A stretch of DNA of 64,000 nucleotides from Streptomyces sp. NA02950 (GTDB lineage: Bacteria; Actinomycetota; Actinomycetes; Streptomycetales; Streptomycetaceae): contig NZ_CP054916.1 in assembly GCF_013364155.1 (NCBI RefSeq), positions 1,735,001 to 1,799,000 of the forward strand. The letters run 5' to 3'. This document shows positions 9,387 through 17,550 of this stretch, one piece after another (within the stretch, counting starts at the first letter, position 1; each line of letters starts with the position of its first letter). A program made the position numbers and the translations under genes. Below the pieces are notes generated by a model, which saw nothing but the letters and a program-made list of their open reading frames with translations, was not told the DNA's origin and searched no databases.

Positions 9387-9443
9387 GGGAGCGGGTTGGC
9401 TGGGTCGGTACCGTGGGGTGCCGGTCAGGAGAGGAGCCGCAGG

Positions 9444-9803
9444 ATGTCCGAGGTGTCGCGGATCGCGCTGACCCCGTCCGCCGCCGACCTGATCCGCCGA
9501 CTGAGCGCGGTCCACGGGCCGCTGATGTTCCATCAGTCGGGCGGCTGCTGCGACGGCAGCGCGCCGATGTGCTATCCGCTGGGCGAGTTCCGTACCGGTG
9601 CGTCCGACGTACTGCTCGGGGAGCTGGTGGTGGACGGGGTCGAGCGGCCGGTGGGCTTCTGGATGTCGGCGTCGCAGTTCGAGCGGTGGCGGCATACGCA
9701 TCTGACGGTGGACGTGGTGCCGGGGCGGGGCGGCGGCTTCTCGCTGGAGGCGCCGGAGGGCGTCCGGTTCCTGATCCGCTCACGGCTGCTGGACGCCGGA
9801 TAG
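9444..9803 (+). CDS. DUF779 domain protein, aldehyde dehydrogenase associated
   Basis: A protein of 119 residues covering the whole DUF779 family, with the conserved SGGCCDGSAPMCYP, whose three Cys suggest a metal or redox site, and later FWMSASQFERW. DUF779 genes are commonly next to ExaC-type aldehyde or alcohol dehydrogenases; here the partner gene is 5 kb upstream. A strong AGGAGAGGAG site lies seven bases before the ATG at 9444. The molecular role is unknown. The shared upstream boxes support co-regulation with the dehydrogenase. Confidence 0.88.
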   Translation: MSEVSRIALTPSAADLIRRLSAVHGPLMFHQSGGCCDGSAPMCYPLGEFRTGASDVLLGELVVDGVERPVGFWMSASQFERWRHTHLTVDVVPGRGGGFSLEAPEGVRFLIRSRLLDAG

Positions 9804-9857
9804 CGGCTCCGGAGCCCGGCCCCCGCCGCTGTCGGTCGACTGCGGCTCCGGCGCCTT

Positions 9858-12065
9858 TCAGCTGGCGTCGGCCAGTGCCAGGGTGTGCAGCCGCTCCGGC
9901 GGGCCGGGGCGGGCGTAGTACCACCCCTGCGCGGTGTCGCAGCCGAGCATCCGCAGATGTTCGGCCTGCACCGCGGTCTCCACGCCCTCCACGGTCACGG
10001 CGAGGTCGAGGGTGTGGGCGAGCGAGACGATCCCCTCGACGATCTTGACGTCGACGGGGTCGGCCGGCGCGCGCTGCATACCGCGGGTGAAGGAGCGGTC
10101 CAGTTTGAGCTGGCTGACCGGCAGCCGCCGCAGGTACGAGAGGTTGGAGTAGCCGGTGCCGAAGTCGTCCAGGGCGATGTCCACGCCCAGGTCGGCGAGT
10201 TGGCGCAGCGGCCGCAGGGCGTCCTCGTCGGCGCCGATGAGGTCGTTCTCGGTGACCTCCAGGCACAGGGTGCTGGGGCACAGCCCGGCGTTCTCCAGCA
10301 CCGCCACGGTGTCGGAGACCAGGGTGGGGTGGCTGAGCTGGCACGGCGAGAGGTTGACGTTGACGCGCAGCGGCTCGCCGTCGTCCTCGGCGCCGTCCCG
10401 CCACTTCCGGGCCTGCCGGGCGGCCTGCTCCAGCACCCAGCGGCCGAGCGGGACGATCAGGCCGGTGTCCTCGGCCAGCGGGATGAACTGGTCGGGGCCG
10501 AGCACCCCGTGCACCGGGTGCAGCCAGCGGACGAGCGCCTCGGCGCCGCGTACGGTGCCGTCGGCGAGCCGTACCAGCGGCTGGTACTCGATGAAGAACT
10601 CGCCCTTCTCCAGGGCGGAGGGCAGACCGTTGGTGAGGCTGTGCCGGGCGATCACCCGGGCGTTGGAGTCGGCGTCGGCGAGTTCGTAGCGGTTGCCGCC
10701 CGCGGCCTTGGCCCGGTACATGGTGATGTCGGCGCTGCGCAGCACCTCCGCCCGTCCGATCTCACCGGCCCGGCCGTCGACGACGCCGATGCTGACCCGC
10801 ACCTGGAGTTCGCGGCCCTCGACGCGGACGGGCTCGGCCAGCGCGGCGAGCATCCGGCGGGCCAGCGCGGTGCCGTCGGCCTGTGCGGAGGGGCCGGTGA
10901 CCAGGGCCATGAACTCGTCGCCGCCGACGCGGGCGATGAGTTCGTCGGGGGAGGTGAGGCAGGCGTGCAGCCGTTCGGCGACGGCGATGAGCATCCGGTC
11001 GCCGGTGGAGTGGCCGAGGCTGTCGTTGACGGCCTTGAAGCCGTCGAGGTCGAGGTAGCACACACCGAACCGCTCGGCGTCCGCGTCGGCGGCGAGCACC
11101 TGGTCGAGGCGTTCGAGGAACAGGGCCCGGTTGGGCAGTCCGGTCAGTTCGTCGTGGGTGGCCTCGTAGCGCAGCCGCTCCTGGAGTTCGCGGTGCTCGG
11201 TGATGTCCTCGGCGAGGGTGAGCTGGTACTGCGGGGCACCGGTGGAGTCGCGGAGCAGGGTGACCGTCAGATTGGTCCACAGCACGCTGCCGTCGTCGCG
11301 GTAGTGCGGCTTCTCGATGCGGAAGTGGTCGCGCTCGCCGTGCACCAGCTGGCGGTAGAGCTCATGGGCGCCCGGGGCGTCGTCGGGGTGGACGAACTCG
11401 TTGACGTTGCGGCCGGGCCGGAAGAAGTCCCGTCCGCCGAACATGGCGGCCATGGGGTCGTTGACGACGAGGATCTCGCCGTCGAGCGCGGCGATACCGA
11501 CGCCGATGACGGCACCCTCGAACACCGCCCGGAACTTGGCCTCGCTGGCGTGCAGGGCCCTCTCGGCCTCGGTACGGGCGGCCAGCGCCGCCCGGGAGAT
11601 GGCCTGCTGGGCGTCGCGTTCGCGGGCGCGCAGCTCGCGGACGAACCCGGCGGCCAGCGCGTGCTGCAACCGGGCGCAGCGGGCGCGCGCCTCGGCCTCG
11701 TCCAGCTCGTCCGGCGGGCAGTGGTCCACCAGATGGGCGTCGACGGCGCCCAGGACGGCGGGCAGCGCCTCGGGTTCGGTGCACTGGGCGTCGACCAGGG
11801 CGGCCCCGACCTCGTAGGCCGCCGCGGTGTCGAAGGGACGGGTGTGCAGCGCCGTGGCCAACTGGCGGGCCAGCGGCAGCAGATGGTCCTCGAACTCCTC
11901 GAGGGTCACGGTCGTGGCCGCGACCGGGTGGACAGCGCGGCTCCAGAGCGCCGCGAAGCGTTTCAGCCTGATGTCCGCCGCGCGGGCGGCGTCTTCGGTA
12001 CGCTCCTCGACGGCGCCCTCTCCGGCGTCGCCGTCACGTCTCGGCCCGCCCGGCTCCGACGTCAT
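9858..12065 (-). CDS. PAS-GGDEF-EAL c-di-GMP turnover protein
   Basis: A protein of 735 residues with no membrane segment: a helical N-terminal ~200 residues, a PAS domain (~205-320), GGDEF (~330-490) and EAL (~500-735). The GGDEF active site is intact (ARVGGDEF). The allosteric I-site RxxD is replaced by SPDE, so product inhibition may be lost. The EAL domain keeps EALVRW, NLSPCQL, the DDFGTGYSNLSYL metal site, KLDRSF and VEGVET, so phosphodiesterase activity is expected. Both activities look possible, as in RmdA-like bifunctional enzymes of Streptomyces that influence development. The ATG at 12065 was chosen for GGAG nine bases upstream; a longer in-frame extension to 12242 looks non-coding. 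Confidence 0.92.
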   Translation of the reverse strand: MTSEPGGPRRDGDAGEGAVEERTEDAARAADIRLKRFAALWSRAVHPVAATTVTLEEFEDHLLPLARQLATALHTRPFDTAAAYEVGAALVDAQCTEPEALPAVLGAVDAHLVDHCPPDELDEAEARARCARLQHALAAGFVRELRARERDAQQAISRAALAARTEAERALHASEAKFRAVFEGAVIGVGIAALDGEILVVNDPMAAMFGGRDFFRPGRNVNEFVHPDDAPGAHELYRQLVHGERDHFRIEKPHYRDDGSVLWTNLTVTLLRDSTGAPQYQLTLAEDITEHRELQERLRYEATHDELTGLPNRALFLERLDQVLAADADAERFGVCYLDLDGFKAVNDSLGHSTGDRMLIAVAERLHACLTSPDELIARVGGDEFMALVTGPSAQADGTALARRMLAALAEPVRVEGRELQVRVSIGVVDGRAGEIGRAEVLRSADITMYRAKAAGGNRYELADADSNARVIARHSLTNGLPSALEKGEFFIEYQPLVRLADGTVRGAEALVRWLHPVHGVLGPDQFIPLAEDTGLIVPLGRWVLEQAARQARKWRDGAEDDGEPLRVNVNLSPCQLSHPTLVSDTVAVLENAGLCPSTLCLEVTENDLIGADEDALRPLRQLADLGVDIALDDFGTGYSNLSYLRRLPVSQLKLDRSFTRGMQRAPADPVDVKIVEGIVSLAHTLDLAVTVEGVETAVQAEHLRMLGCDTAQGWYYARPGPPERLHTLALADAS

Positions 12066-12686
12066 ATCGCATGCTCCGCGGAATGGCCCGCCCGGCCCGT
12101 TCCGCCCTTGTCCGCGGCGCTCGTTCCCTCCGGCCGCCAGTCCACGTCCTGCACTTCCTTCGCCCTCTTCCGGCTTCCGGGGCCGCCCTCGGGTCGTCCG
12201 CGTCCTCGGGGAAGTGGAGCACGACGAAGAGCGGCAGGGCAACCCGCTGCTGAGGCGAGATTACTGATCAACCGCTCGGCGGGGAAAGGAAAAACGGAAA
12301 TCGACAGTCCGTATCGAGCCGGGGAGAAGGGAGAAGCCGGGAGAAGCCGGGCACCTGTCAGCGGCACCTGCCACCGTCCGGATCGCGCCATCGCGCACCC
12401 CTCCGGATCGGGCCCCGCCGCAGGACGGCGCGGGAATGCGGCGGTCCGCGGAGGCGGTGACCGGGGTGCTCAGGCGGCGTATGCCGCGGCGTCCGGACCC
12501 ATGACGGCCGGGGGCAGCGGCGGGGCCGATACGGCGGGGTTCGGCCACCCGGAACGGGGACGGTGATGCTGAGCACACTGTCCGCCAATCCGCCCCGGCC
12601 CGGGCGGAGCTGTGCCCGTCGTCCCCCATCTCCGGTGGAGCGCGGGGATGTTGGGCGGCTCACATCCTCGCGCGTTCCCCCCGGTC
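12066..12686. other. Intergenic stretch, no gene seen
   Basis: About 620 bp without a supportable gene on either strand; the open frames have arginine/proline-rich shadow composition. It contains three copies of GGAGAAG at 12323, 12330 and 12340. TAATCT on the minus strand near 12265 is a possible -10 box for the GGDEF-EAL gene but lacks a convincing -35. Confidence 0.5.
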
Positions 12687-12950
12687 TCAGACCGGCGCGT
12701 GGTGCTCGTAGCACCACCGCCAGTCCTCCCCCGGCTCCATGGACGCCATGACGGGGTGGCCCTGATCGGCGGCGTGGACGCGGGCGTGCTTGAGCGGCGA
12801 GGAGTCGCAGCAGCCCACATGCCCGCAGGTCAGACAGAGCCGCAGATGGACCCAGAGGGAACCCATGCGCAGACACTCCTCGCACCCCTCGAGGGTACGC
12901 GGGGTGACGTCCCGCACCATCTCCAGATGCGGATCCGTTTCGATGGTCAT
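12687..12950 (-). CDS. UBP-type zinc-finger protein
   Basis: A protein of 87 residues matching the ZnF-UBP fold: CEECLRMG, LRLCLTCGHVGCCDSS and then HARVHAADQGHPVMASMEPG, with the Cys/His set able to bind zinc. In eukaryotes this fold binds ubiquitin C-termini; the bacterial role of stand-alone copies is unknown. A GAAGG site sits two bases before the ATG, and a longer version from 13001 looks non-coding. It diverges from the PucR-type regulator across a 34-bp palindrome. Confidence 0.88.
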   Translation of the reverse strand: MTIETDPHLEMVRDVTPRTLEGCEECLRMGSLWVHLRLCLTCGHVGCCDSSPLKHARVHAADQGHPVMASMEPGEDWRWCYEHHAPV

Positions 12951-12995
12951 CGCCTTCGCCCTTCGCCGCCGCCGTCGGCATGGCGTCGCCACCGG

Positions 12996-13029
12996 TGTCA
13001 CCAGTGGCGGTGGACCGCCACTGGTGACA
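12996..13029. promoter_or_regulatory. 34-bp perfect inverted repeat in a divergent promoter region
   Basis: TGTCACCAGTGGCGGT (12996-13011) and its exact reverse complement (13014-13029) flank a GG centre. GTGACAAG at the right edge (13024-13031) recurs at 13033-13040. The repeat lies between the divergent starts of the UBP zinc-finger gene (12950) and the PucR-type gene (13144), where an operator is expected. A cruciform or RNA hairpin role is possible too. Confidence 0.6.
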
Positions 13030-13143
13030 AGTGTGACAAGAGTGGAGGTCGGTGCGCCTGCACCTGGCGGGTCGAGAGTGCCCCGCGGGAGCCACCCCGC
13101 GGATACAGAAGACTCGACGCTGTATGGGGTGATTCTTCAGGAA

Positions 13144-14820
13144 ATGGGTACTCCGCCGTCCATGGCTCCCTCAGGCGTCATCCACGATCTGCTGTCGCGC
13201 TGTCTGACGATGTTCGACAGCAGGGACGAGGCCGACATACTGCGCCGGGCGATGGCGCAGGTCAGCGCGGTCGGGCCGGGCCGTGCCGAGGCGGGCTATC
13301 TGCTGCTCGGCGATGCCCTGGTGCGCTGTCCGCACAACGGGCCGCGGGCCACCGCCGCCCTCGACGCCCAGGTGCGGGAGCTGGCGGGACGGGACGGGCC
13401 GGTGCGGTTCCCCCGGCGGGCCTGGGGCTGGGCGTTCGGTCTGCGTGAGCCGGGCGGGCTGCGCGGTGCGCTGGTGGTCAGCTCACGCGACCGGCCCGGT
13501 GACGACGAGCGGTTCCTGCTCTCGGTGCTGGTGCGGCAGACGGCCGCGGCGCTGTCCATCGCCGCGGCCCACCGCCGGGAGCGGGCCCATGCCGCGGACG
13601 CCCGCCGGGCCCGGGACGAGCGGGAGGAGATCCGGCGGCGACTCCACTCCTCCCTGTCCGACCTGGGGCATCTGCGCGCGGTCCATGACGCCCTGGCCCG
13701 CGCGGCCGCCCGGGGCGACGGTGAGGACGGCATCGTCCGGGCGCTGCACCGGGTCACCGGTCTGCCCGCGGCGATCGAGGACCGGTTCGGCAATCTCCGC
13801 GCCTGGGCGGGGCCGGGCCGCCCGGATCCGTATCCCAAGCCCGACCCGGCCCACCGCGAGGAGCTGCTGCGCGACGCCGCCCGGCGGCCGCATCCGGTGC
13901 GGGCCAGGGACCGGCTGGTGGCGGTGGCCGCCCGGCGCGGTGAGGTGCTGGGCGCGCTGTCGCTGGTGGATCCCGGGGGCCGGGCCGACGAGCGGGCGGT
14001 ACGGGCCCTGGACCACGCCGCGACCTCGCTCGCCCTGGAGCTGGCGCATCTGCGGGAACTGGCCGAGGTGGAGCTGCGGCTGCGGCATGAACTGGTCGAC
14101 GATCTGCTCGCGGACACGGACGCACCCGGCGCCCATGCCCGTGCCGAGGCGGTGGGCCACGATCTGCACGGTCCGCACCATGTGATCGCGGTGCGCTGGT
14201 CCGGCCGGGCGGTGGACGACGCGTTCCTGGACGCGGTGGTCCGGACGGCCGCGGGCCTGGGCCTGCCGGTGCTGCCCACCCGGCGCGGCGGTACGGCGGT
14301 GCTGGTGGCCCGGGGCGTGCCGGGCGCGCGTTCGCTGTACGGGGCGCTGAGCCGGGAGGTCGGCAGCGGGGCCGGGGCGATCGGGGTGGGCGGGCGCTGC
14401 GAGGGTCCGCACGAGGTGCCGCGCTCCTACCAGGAGGCGCTGCGGGCGCTGGAGGTGCGCAGCCGTTCGCGCCCCGCGCACGGGATGACCTTCTTCGACG
14501 ACCTGGGGCTCTACCGGATCCTGCCGCCCGGCGGTGACCACCGGGAGGTGGACCGGTTCGTCCGGGAGTGGCTGGGCCCGCTGCTGGACTACGACGCCCG
14601 GCACCACAGCGCCCTGGTGGAGACGCTGTCCCAGTACTTCGACTGCGGCGGACACTACAGCGAGGCCGCGGCGGCCCTGGTCATCCACCGCTCCACCCTG
14701 CGCTACCGGCTGCGGCGCATCCGCGAGATCACCGGGATGGATCTCGCGGATGTGGAGAGCAGGCTCAACCTCCAGGTGGCCACCCGGATGTGGAAGATCA
14801 CGCGGGGTGGAGCGGACTAG
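13144..14820 (+). CDS. PucR/CdaR-family transcriptional regulator
   Basis: A protein of about 558 residues. Two GAF-like sensor regions (~60-160 and ~200-310) are joined by an Arg/Glu-rich coiled linker (~150-200), followed by the CdaR-type GGDEF-like region and a C-terminal HTH_30 helix-turn-helix (GGHYSEAAAALVIHRSTLRY, then RLRRIREITGMDL). PucR-family proteins are usually activators of nearby catabolic genes; no such operon is adjacent. The start is uncertain: the ATG at 13144 has AGGA too close, and GTG 13129 or ATG 13162 are alternatives. It converges on the secreted peptidase gene with 40 bp between the stops. Confidence 0.85.
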   Translation: MGTPPSMAPSGVIHDLLSRCLTMFDSRDEADILRRAMAQVSAVGPGRAEAGYLLLGDALVRCPHNGPRATAALDAQVRELAGRDGPVRFPRRAWGWAFGLREPGGLRGALVVSSRDRPGDDERFLLSVLVRQTAAALSIAAAHRRERAHAADARRARDEREEIRRRLHSSLSDLGHLRAVHDALARAAARGDGEDGIVRALHRVTGLPAAIEDRFGNLRAWAGPGRPDPYPKPDPAHREELLRDAARRPHPVRARDRLVAVAARRGEVLGALSLVDPGGRADERAVRALDHAATSLALELAHLRELAEVELRLRHELVDDLLADTDAPGAHARAEAVGHDLHGPHHVIAVRWSGRAVDDAFLDAVVRTAAGLGLPVLPTRRGGTAVLVARGVPGARSLYGALSREVGSGAGAIGVGGRCEGPHEVPRSYQEALRALEVRSRSRPAHGMTFFDDLGLYRILPPGGDHREVDRFVREWLGPLLDYDARHHSALVETLSQYFDCGGHYSEAAAALVIHRSTLRYRLRRIREITGMDLADVESRLNLQVATRMWKITRGGAD

Positions 14821-14860
14821 GCGGAGCGCCGCGAGCGGACCAGGGCGCGGGGGTGGGAGC

Positions 14861-16279
14861 TCAGCCGATGCCGAGTTCCTTCAGCACCCGGCACTGGGCG
14901 GCGGTGGGCTTGGCCGGGAAGTAGAGGTAGCAGACGCCGCCGGTGCCGGAGACCACCTTGCCGTCGGCGTTGTAGCGCTTGGTGCGCAGCCAGATATTTT
15001 CCCACTGGCGCCGCTTGTAGACGTGGCGGACCGCGTCGTTGGTGGGCGAGGCCGGGTCGTTGGCGATGACATCGCCGTCGGCGGTGAAGCCGATGACGGT
15101 CATCAGGTGGCCCGAGGTGCCGTATCCCGCCCCGTCCAGCTCGGTCTTGAGGAAGGACTGCGAGGTGATCAGCGGAATGCCGACGCTGATCAGCTTCTCG
15201 GCGTCGGTGAGCGAGCCGAGCCGGGTGACCACGCCCTGGAGGTCGCGGTAGGTGGCGGCGTAGGCGGCGTTGAAGGGCCAGTTGCCGCAGCCGTCGTACT
15301 GGTAGTCGAAGGTGGCGCGGGCGGCGTGGCAGACCTGGGGGTCGGTGTAGTCGGGGTTGACCCAGGCGAGGTCGTCGGCGGTGGGCTTGCGACCCCAGTA
15401 CTCGATGATCATCTGCGAGGAGGTGGGGCTGCACCACGCCTCGCCGCCGTTGTCGTACTCGGGGTACTGGCCCTTGTGGATCTCCTGCGAGTAGCGCGGG
15501 ACGGTGAGTTCACGCACGCCGCCCGGGCTCGGCTCGGAGGCGGGCACCTCGAAGCGGTCGGGGACGTCCGAGCCCATCGCGCCGACCCGCCACACGGTGG
15601 GGGTGAGCGTGGTGCCGGGCTTGCGGTAGAGGGTGAGCCGGATCCGGTAGGAGACCAGCCGCAGCCCGCTCTCCGGGGCGTCGACGGAGAGGGTGTCGGT
15701 CCACACCGAGCTCTTGCCGTCGCTCTGGTCGTCCACCGAGGTGCGCCGGATGGATGCGGTGCCGTCGTCGGAGGCCCAGCGGCCCATCACGTACCAGGGC
15801 GTGCTGGTGGAGTCGGAGTAGGTGGCCTTCAGCTCGGCCTGGATCCAGGCACCGGCCGGGGTGCGGGCGTTCCAGGAGACGATGGCCTCGGTCGCGGGGA
15901 TCGAGAGCTTGCGCACCGGGGAGGTCCAGGTCGCGTACTCCCACGCGGCCTTGGTGCCGGTGTGCGGATCGGTGTAGTCCGCGGTGCCCGCGGGGGTGGC
16001 GATCACGATGCCGGGACGGGTGCCGGACTGGGCGCGGACGCCCTTGGCGGTCCCGGCCTTCCAGTCGGCGGCACTGCTCCAGCCGTGGTACTCCGCGACC
16101 GCCGCGGCCTTGCCCTTCGGCTTCCGCGCCGCGCCCGCCTCCGGCCGCGGCGCCCCGGCCGGGCGGGCGGTCCCGGCCGGGGCCGCGGAGGCGCCGGCGG
16201 TGGAGACGGCGGCGGCGCCCGCGACACCGAGCGCGGCGGCGAGTACGGAACGGCGGGGCGTGGATCCGGATCTGCTCAT
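14861..16279 (-). CDS. Secreted C39-like cysteine peptidase family protein
   Basis: A protein of 472 residues. The N-terminus has a twin-arginine-like signal (PRRSVLAAALG) and an Ala-rich hydrophobic core ending near ASAAPA, so export by Tat or Sec is expected. The C-terminal ~200 residues are a papain-fold C39-type domain with the nucleophile Cys in NGGEAWCSPTSSQMIIEYWG, His in GHLMTVIGF and the partner in VIANDP. The region between (~80-270) looks like a beta-sandwich. The substrate is unknown. The ATG at 16279 follows GGGGGA; upstream codons in frame do not look like a signal peptide. Confidence 0.87.
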   Translation of the reverse strand: MSRSGSTPRRSVLAAALGVAGAAAVSTAGASAAPAGTARPAGAPRPEAGAARKPKGKAAAVAEYHGWSSAADWKAGTAKGVRAQSGTRPGIVIATPAGTADYTDPHTGTKAAWEYATWTSPVRKLSIPATEAIVSWNARTPAGAWIQAELKATYSDSTSTPWYVMGRWASDDGTASIRRTSVDDQSDGKSSVWTDTLSVDAPESGLRLVSYRIRLTLYRKPGTTLTPTVWRVGAMGSDVPDRFEVPASEPSPGGVRELTVPRYSQEIHKGQYPEYDNGGEAWCSPTSSQMIIEYWGRKPTADDLAWVNPDYTDPQVCHAARATFDYQYDGCGNWPFNAAYAATYRDLQGVVTRLGSLTDAEKLISVGIPLITSQSFLKTELDGAGYGTSGHLMTVIGFTADGDVIANDPASPTNDAVRHVYKRRQWENIWLRTKRYNADGKVVSGTGGVCYLYFPAKPTAAQCRVLKELGIG

Positions 16280-16456
16280 ACGGGGTTCCCCCAGTCGTCG
16301 TCCAGTCGTCCCATGGGGCGGCGGGTGCGTGACAGTCGCACAACTATGGCCGCCACGGGTGGTCTCAGACCAGTGATTCCCACCCCGTTCGCTCATCAAT
16401 ATTGGTGTGGACCAGTGGAGTGAACGTGTACGGCGGGCGCCGTAGGCTGGGCGGCG

Positions 16457-17140
16457 ATGGACTCACCCGAACCGACCGGCACACCCGGTACAAACGAGCC
16501 CACCGGCACCCCGGGCAGCACCGGCAGCACCGACACGCTCGGCGTACTGGCCCGGCGGCTGCGTGCCCTGCCGGCCTCCTGCGGTGCGGTGCGGATCGTC
16601 GCCGTGGACGGACACGCCGGTTCGGGGAAGACGACCTTCGCGGGGCGGCTGGCGGCGGCGCTCGGCGGCGCCCCGGTCCTGCACACCGACGACCTCGCCA
16701 CCCATGACGAGCTGTTCGGGTGGGCGGAGCGGCTGCACCGGCAGGTCCTCGACCCGCTCGCCCGCGGCACCGCCGCCCGGTACGCCCCGTACGACTGGGT
16801 GGCGCGCCGCTTCGCGGCGGACCGGCGGCGGCTGGATCCCGCTCCGGTCGTCCTGCTGGAGGGGGTGGGCAGCGGCCGTCGCGCCGTACGCCCACGGCTG
16901 GCCCATCTGTTGTGGATGGAGCTGCCCGACCATCTCTCCTGGCGGCGTGGCGAGCTCCGCGATGGACCGGAGCTGTCCGCATTCTGGGACGGCTGGCGAC
17001 ACGCCGAACGTCTGCACTTCGCCGCCGACCCCTCGCGTCCGCACGCCGACACCCTGGTGGCGCAGGGAACGAAGGGGTACGCGCTGCTGCCGGGACCGGC
17101 AGTGGTCGACCGAAACGACCCCCCGGCTCACACAGCGTGA
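16457..17140 (+). CDS. Uridine-kinase-like P-loop protein
   Basis: A protein of 227 residues with a Thr/Gly/Pro-rich N-terminal ~28 residues, then the P-loop GHAGSGKTT (~52-60), the nucleoside-site-like HTDDLATHDE and VVLLEGVGSGRR. This matches the uridine kinase/AAA_18 group of Streptomyces, although the actual phosphate acceptor is not proven. The ATG has no clear ribosome-binding site; TAGGCT at 16443-16448 would start the transcript at or within a base or two of the ATG, so a leaderless message is likely. Confidence 0.8.
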   Translation: MDSPEPTGTPGTNEPTGTPGSTGSTDTLGVLARRLRALPASCGAVRIVAVDGHAGSGKTTFAGRLAAALGGAPVLHTDDLATHDELFGWAERLHRQVLDPLARGTAARYAPYDWVARRFAADRRRLDPAPVVLLEGVGSGRRAVRPRLAHLLWMELPDHLSWRRGELRDGPELSAFWDGWRHAERLHFAADPSRPHADTLVAQGTKGYALLPGPAVVDRNDPPAHTA

Positions 17141-17202
17141 GCTAGCCTGGCCGACCAGTCCGCCACTCGGTGCCCGAGGTGCGACGCGTGCCCCAACTCG
17201 GC

Positions 17203-17232
17203 TTGACCTGGGGGCCATACAGGTCTTACGTT
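17203..17232 (+). promoter_or_regulatory. Strong housekeeping-type promoter of the candidate small RNA
   Basis: TTGACC (17203-17208), an 18-bp spacer and TACGTT (17227-17232) are close to the HrdB consensus. The predicted transcript start is at about 17239-17241. No gene starts within 300 bp on this strand, and a terminator-like hairpin ends 65 bp downstream of that start. Confidence 0.65.
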
Positions 17233-17238
17233 CTCAAT

Positions 17239-17305
17239 GTGCGACTCGTACGAGTCGCCCCACAACGCGAAGCCCCCGGTTGTTCCCCCGTGATCGGGGG
17301 CTTCG
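17239..17305 (+). ncRNA. Candidate small RNA, about 67 nt, or terminated leader
   Basis: The predicted transcript begins with a perfect 18-bp palindrome, GCGACTCG-TA-CGAGTCGC (17241-17258), and ends with an 11-bp stem, CGAAGCCCCCG (17268-17278) with CGGGGGCTTCG (17295-17305). The loop of the second stem contains CCCCCG (17285-17290), which can instead pair with CGGGGG (17295-17300), so two exclusive hairpins are possible. C-rich loops are known from the actinobacterial 6C RNA family, but I see only one such loop. It could also be an attenuated leader of the ATPase gene at 17551. No known family is claimed. Confidence 0.5.
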
Positions 17306-17550
17306 TCCTGTCTGGCGCCGGTTTTCCGGTGCTTTGCGCACAGCCCGGCTCACCCTCGGTGACCATGCGCTGTGTGGCGGGGCGTGGCTGTTCGCGCCCC
17401 ATATACGCCCCCGTGCACACCCGCTCGGCATTGTGCGATTGCGACGAACAACAGTGCGGCACCCTCGGCCGGTGCCGCCTGCGCAGGTACGATGCCCAAG
17501 GGGCAGTCGCCCCTGCGGCATCCACGGGGGCAGGGGTGGTGGGGGACGTG

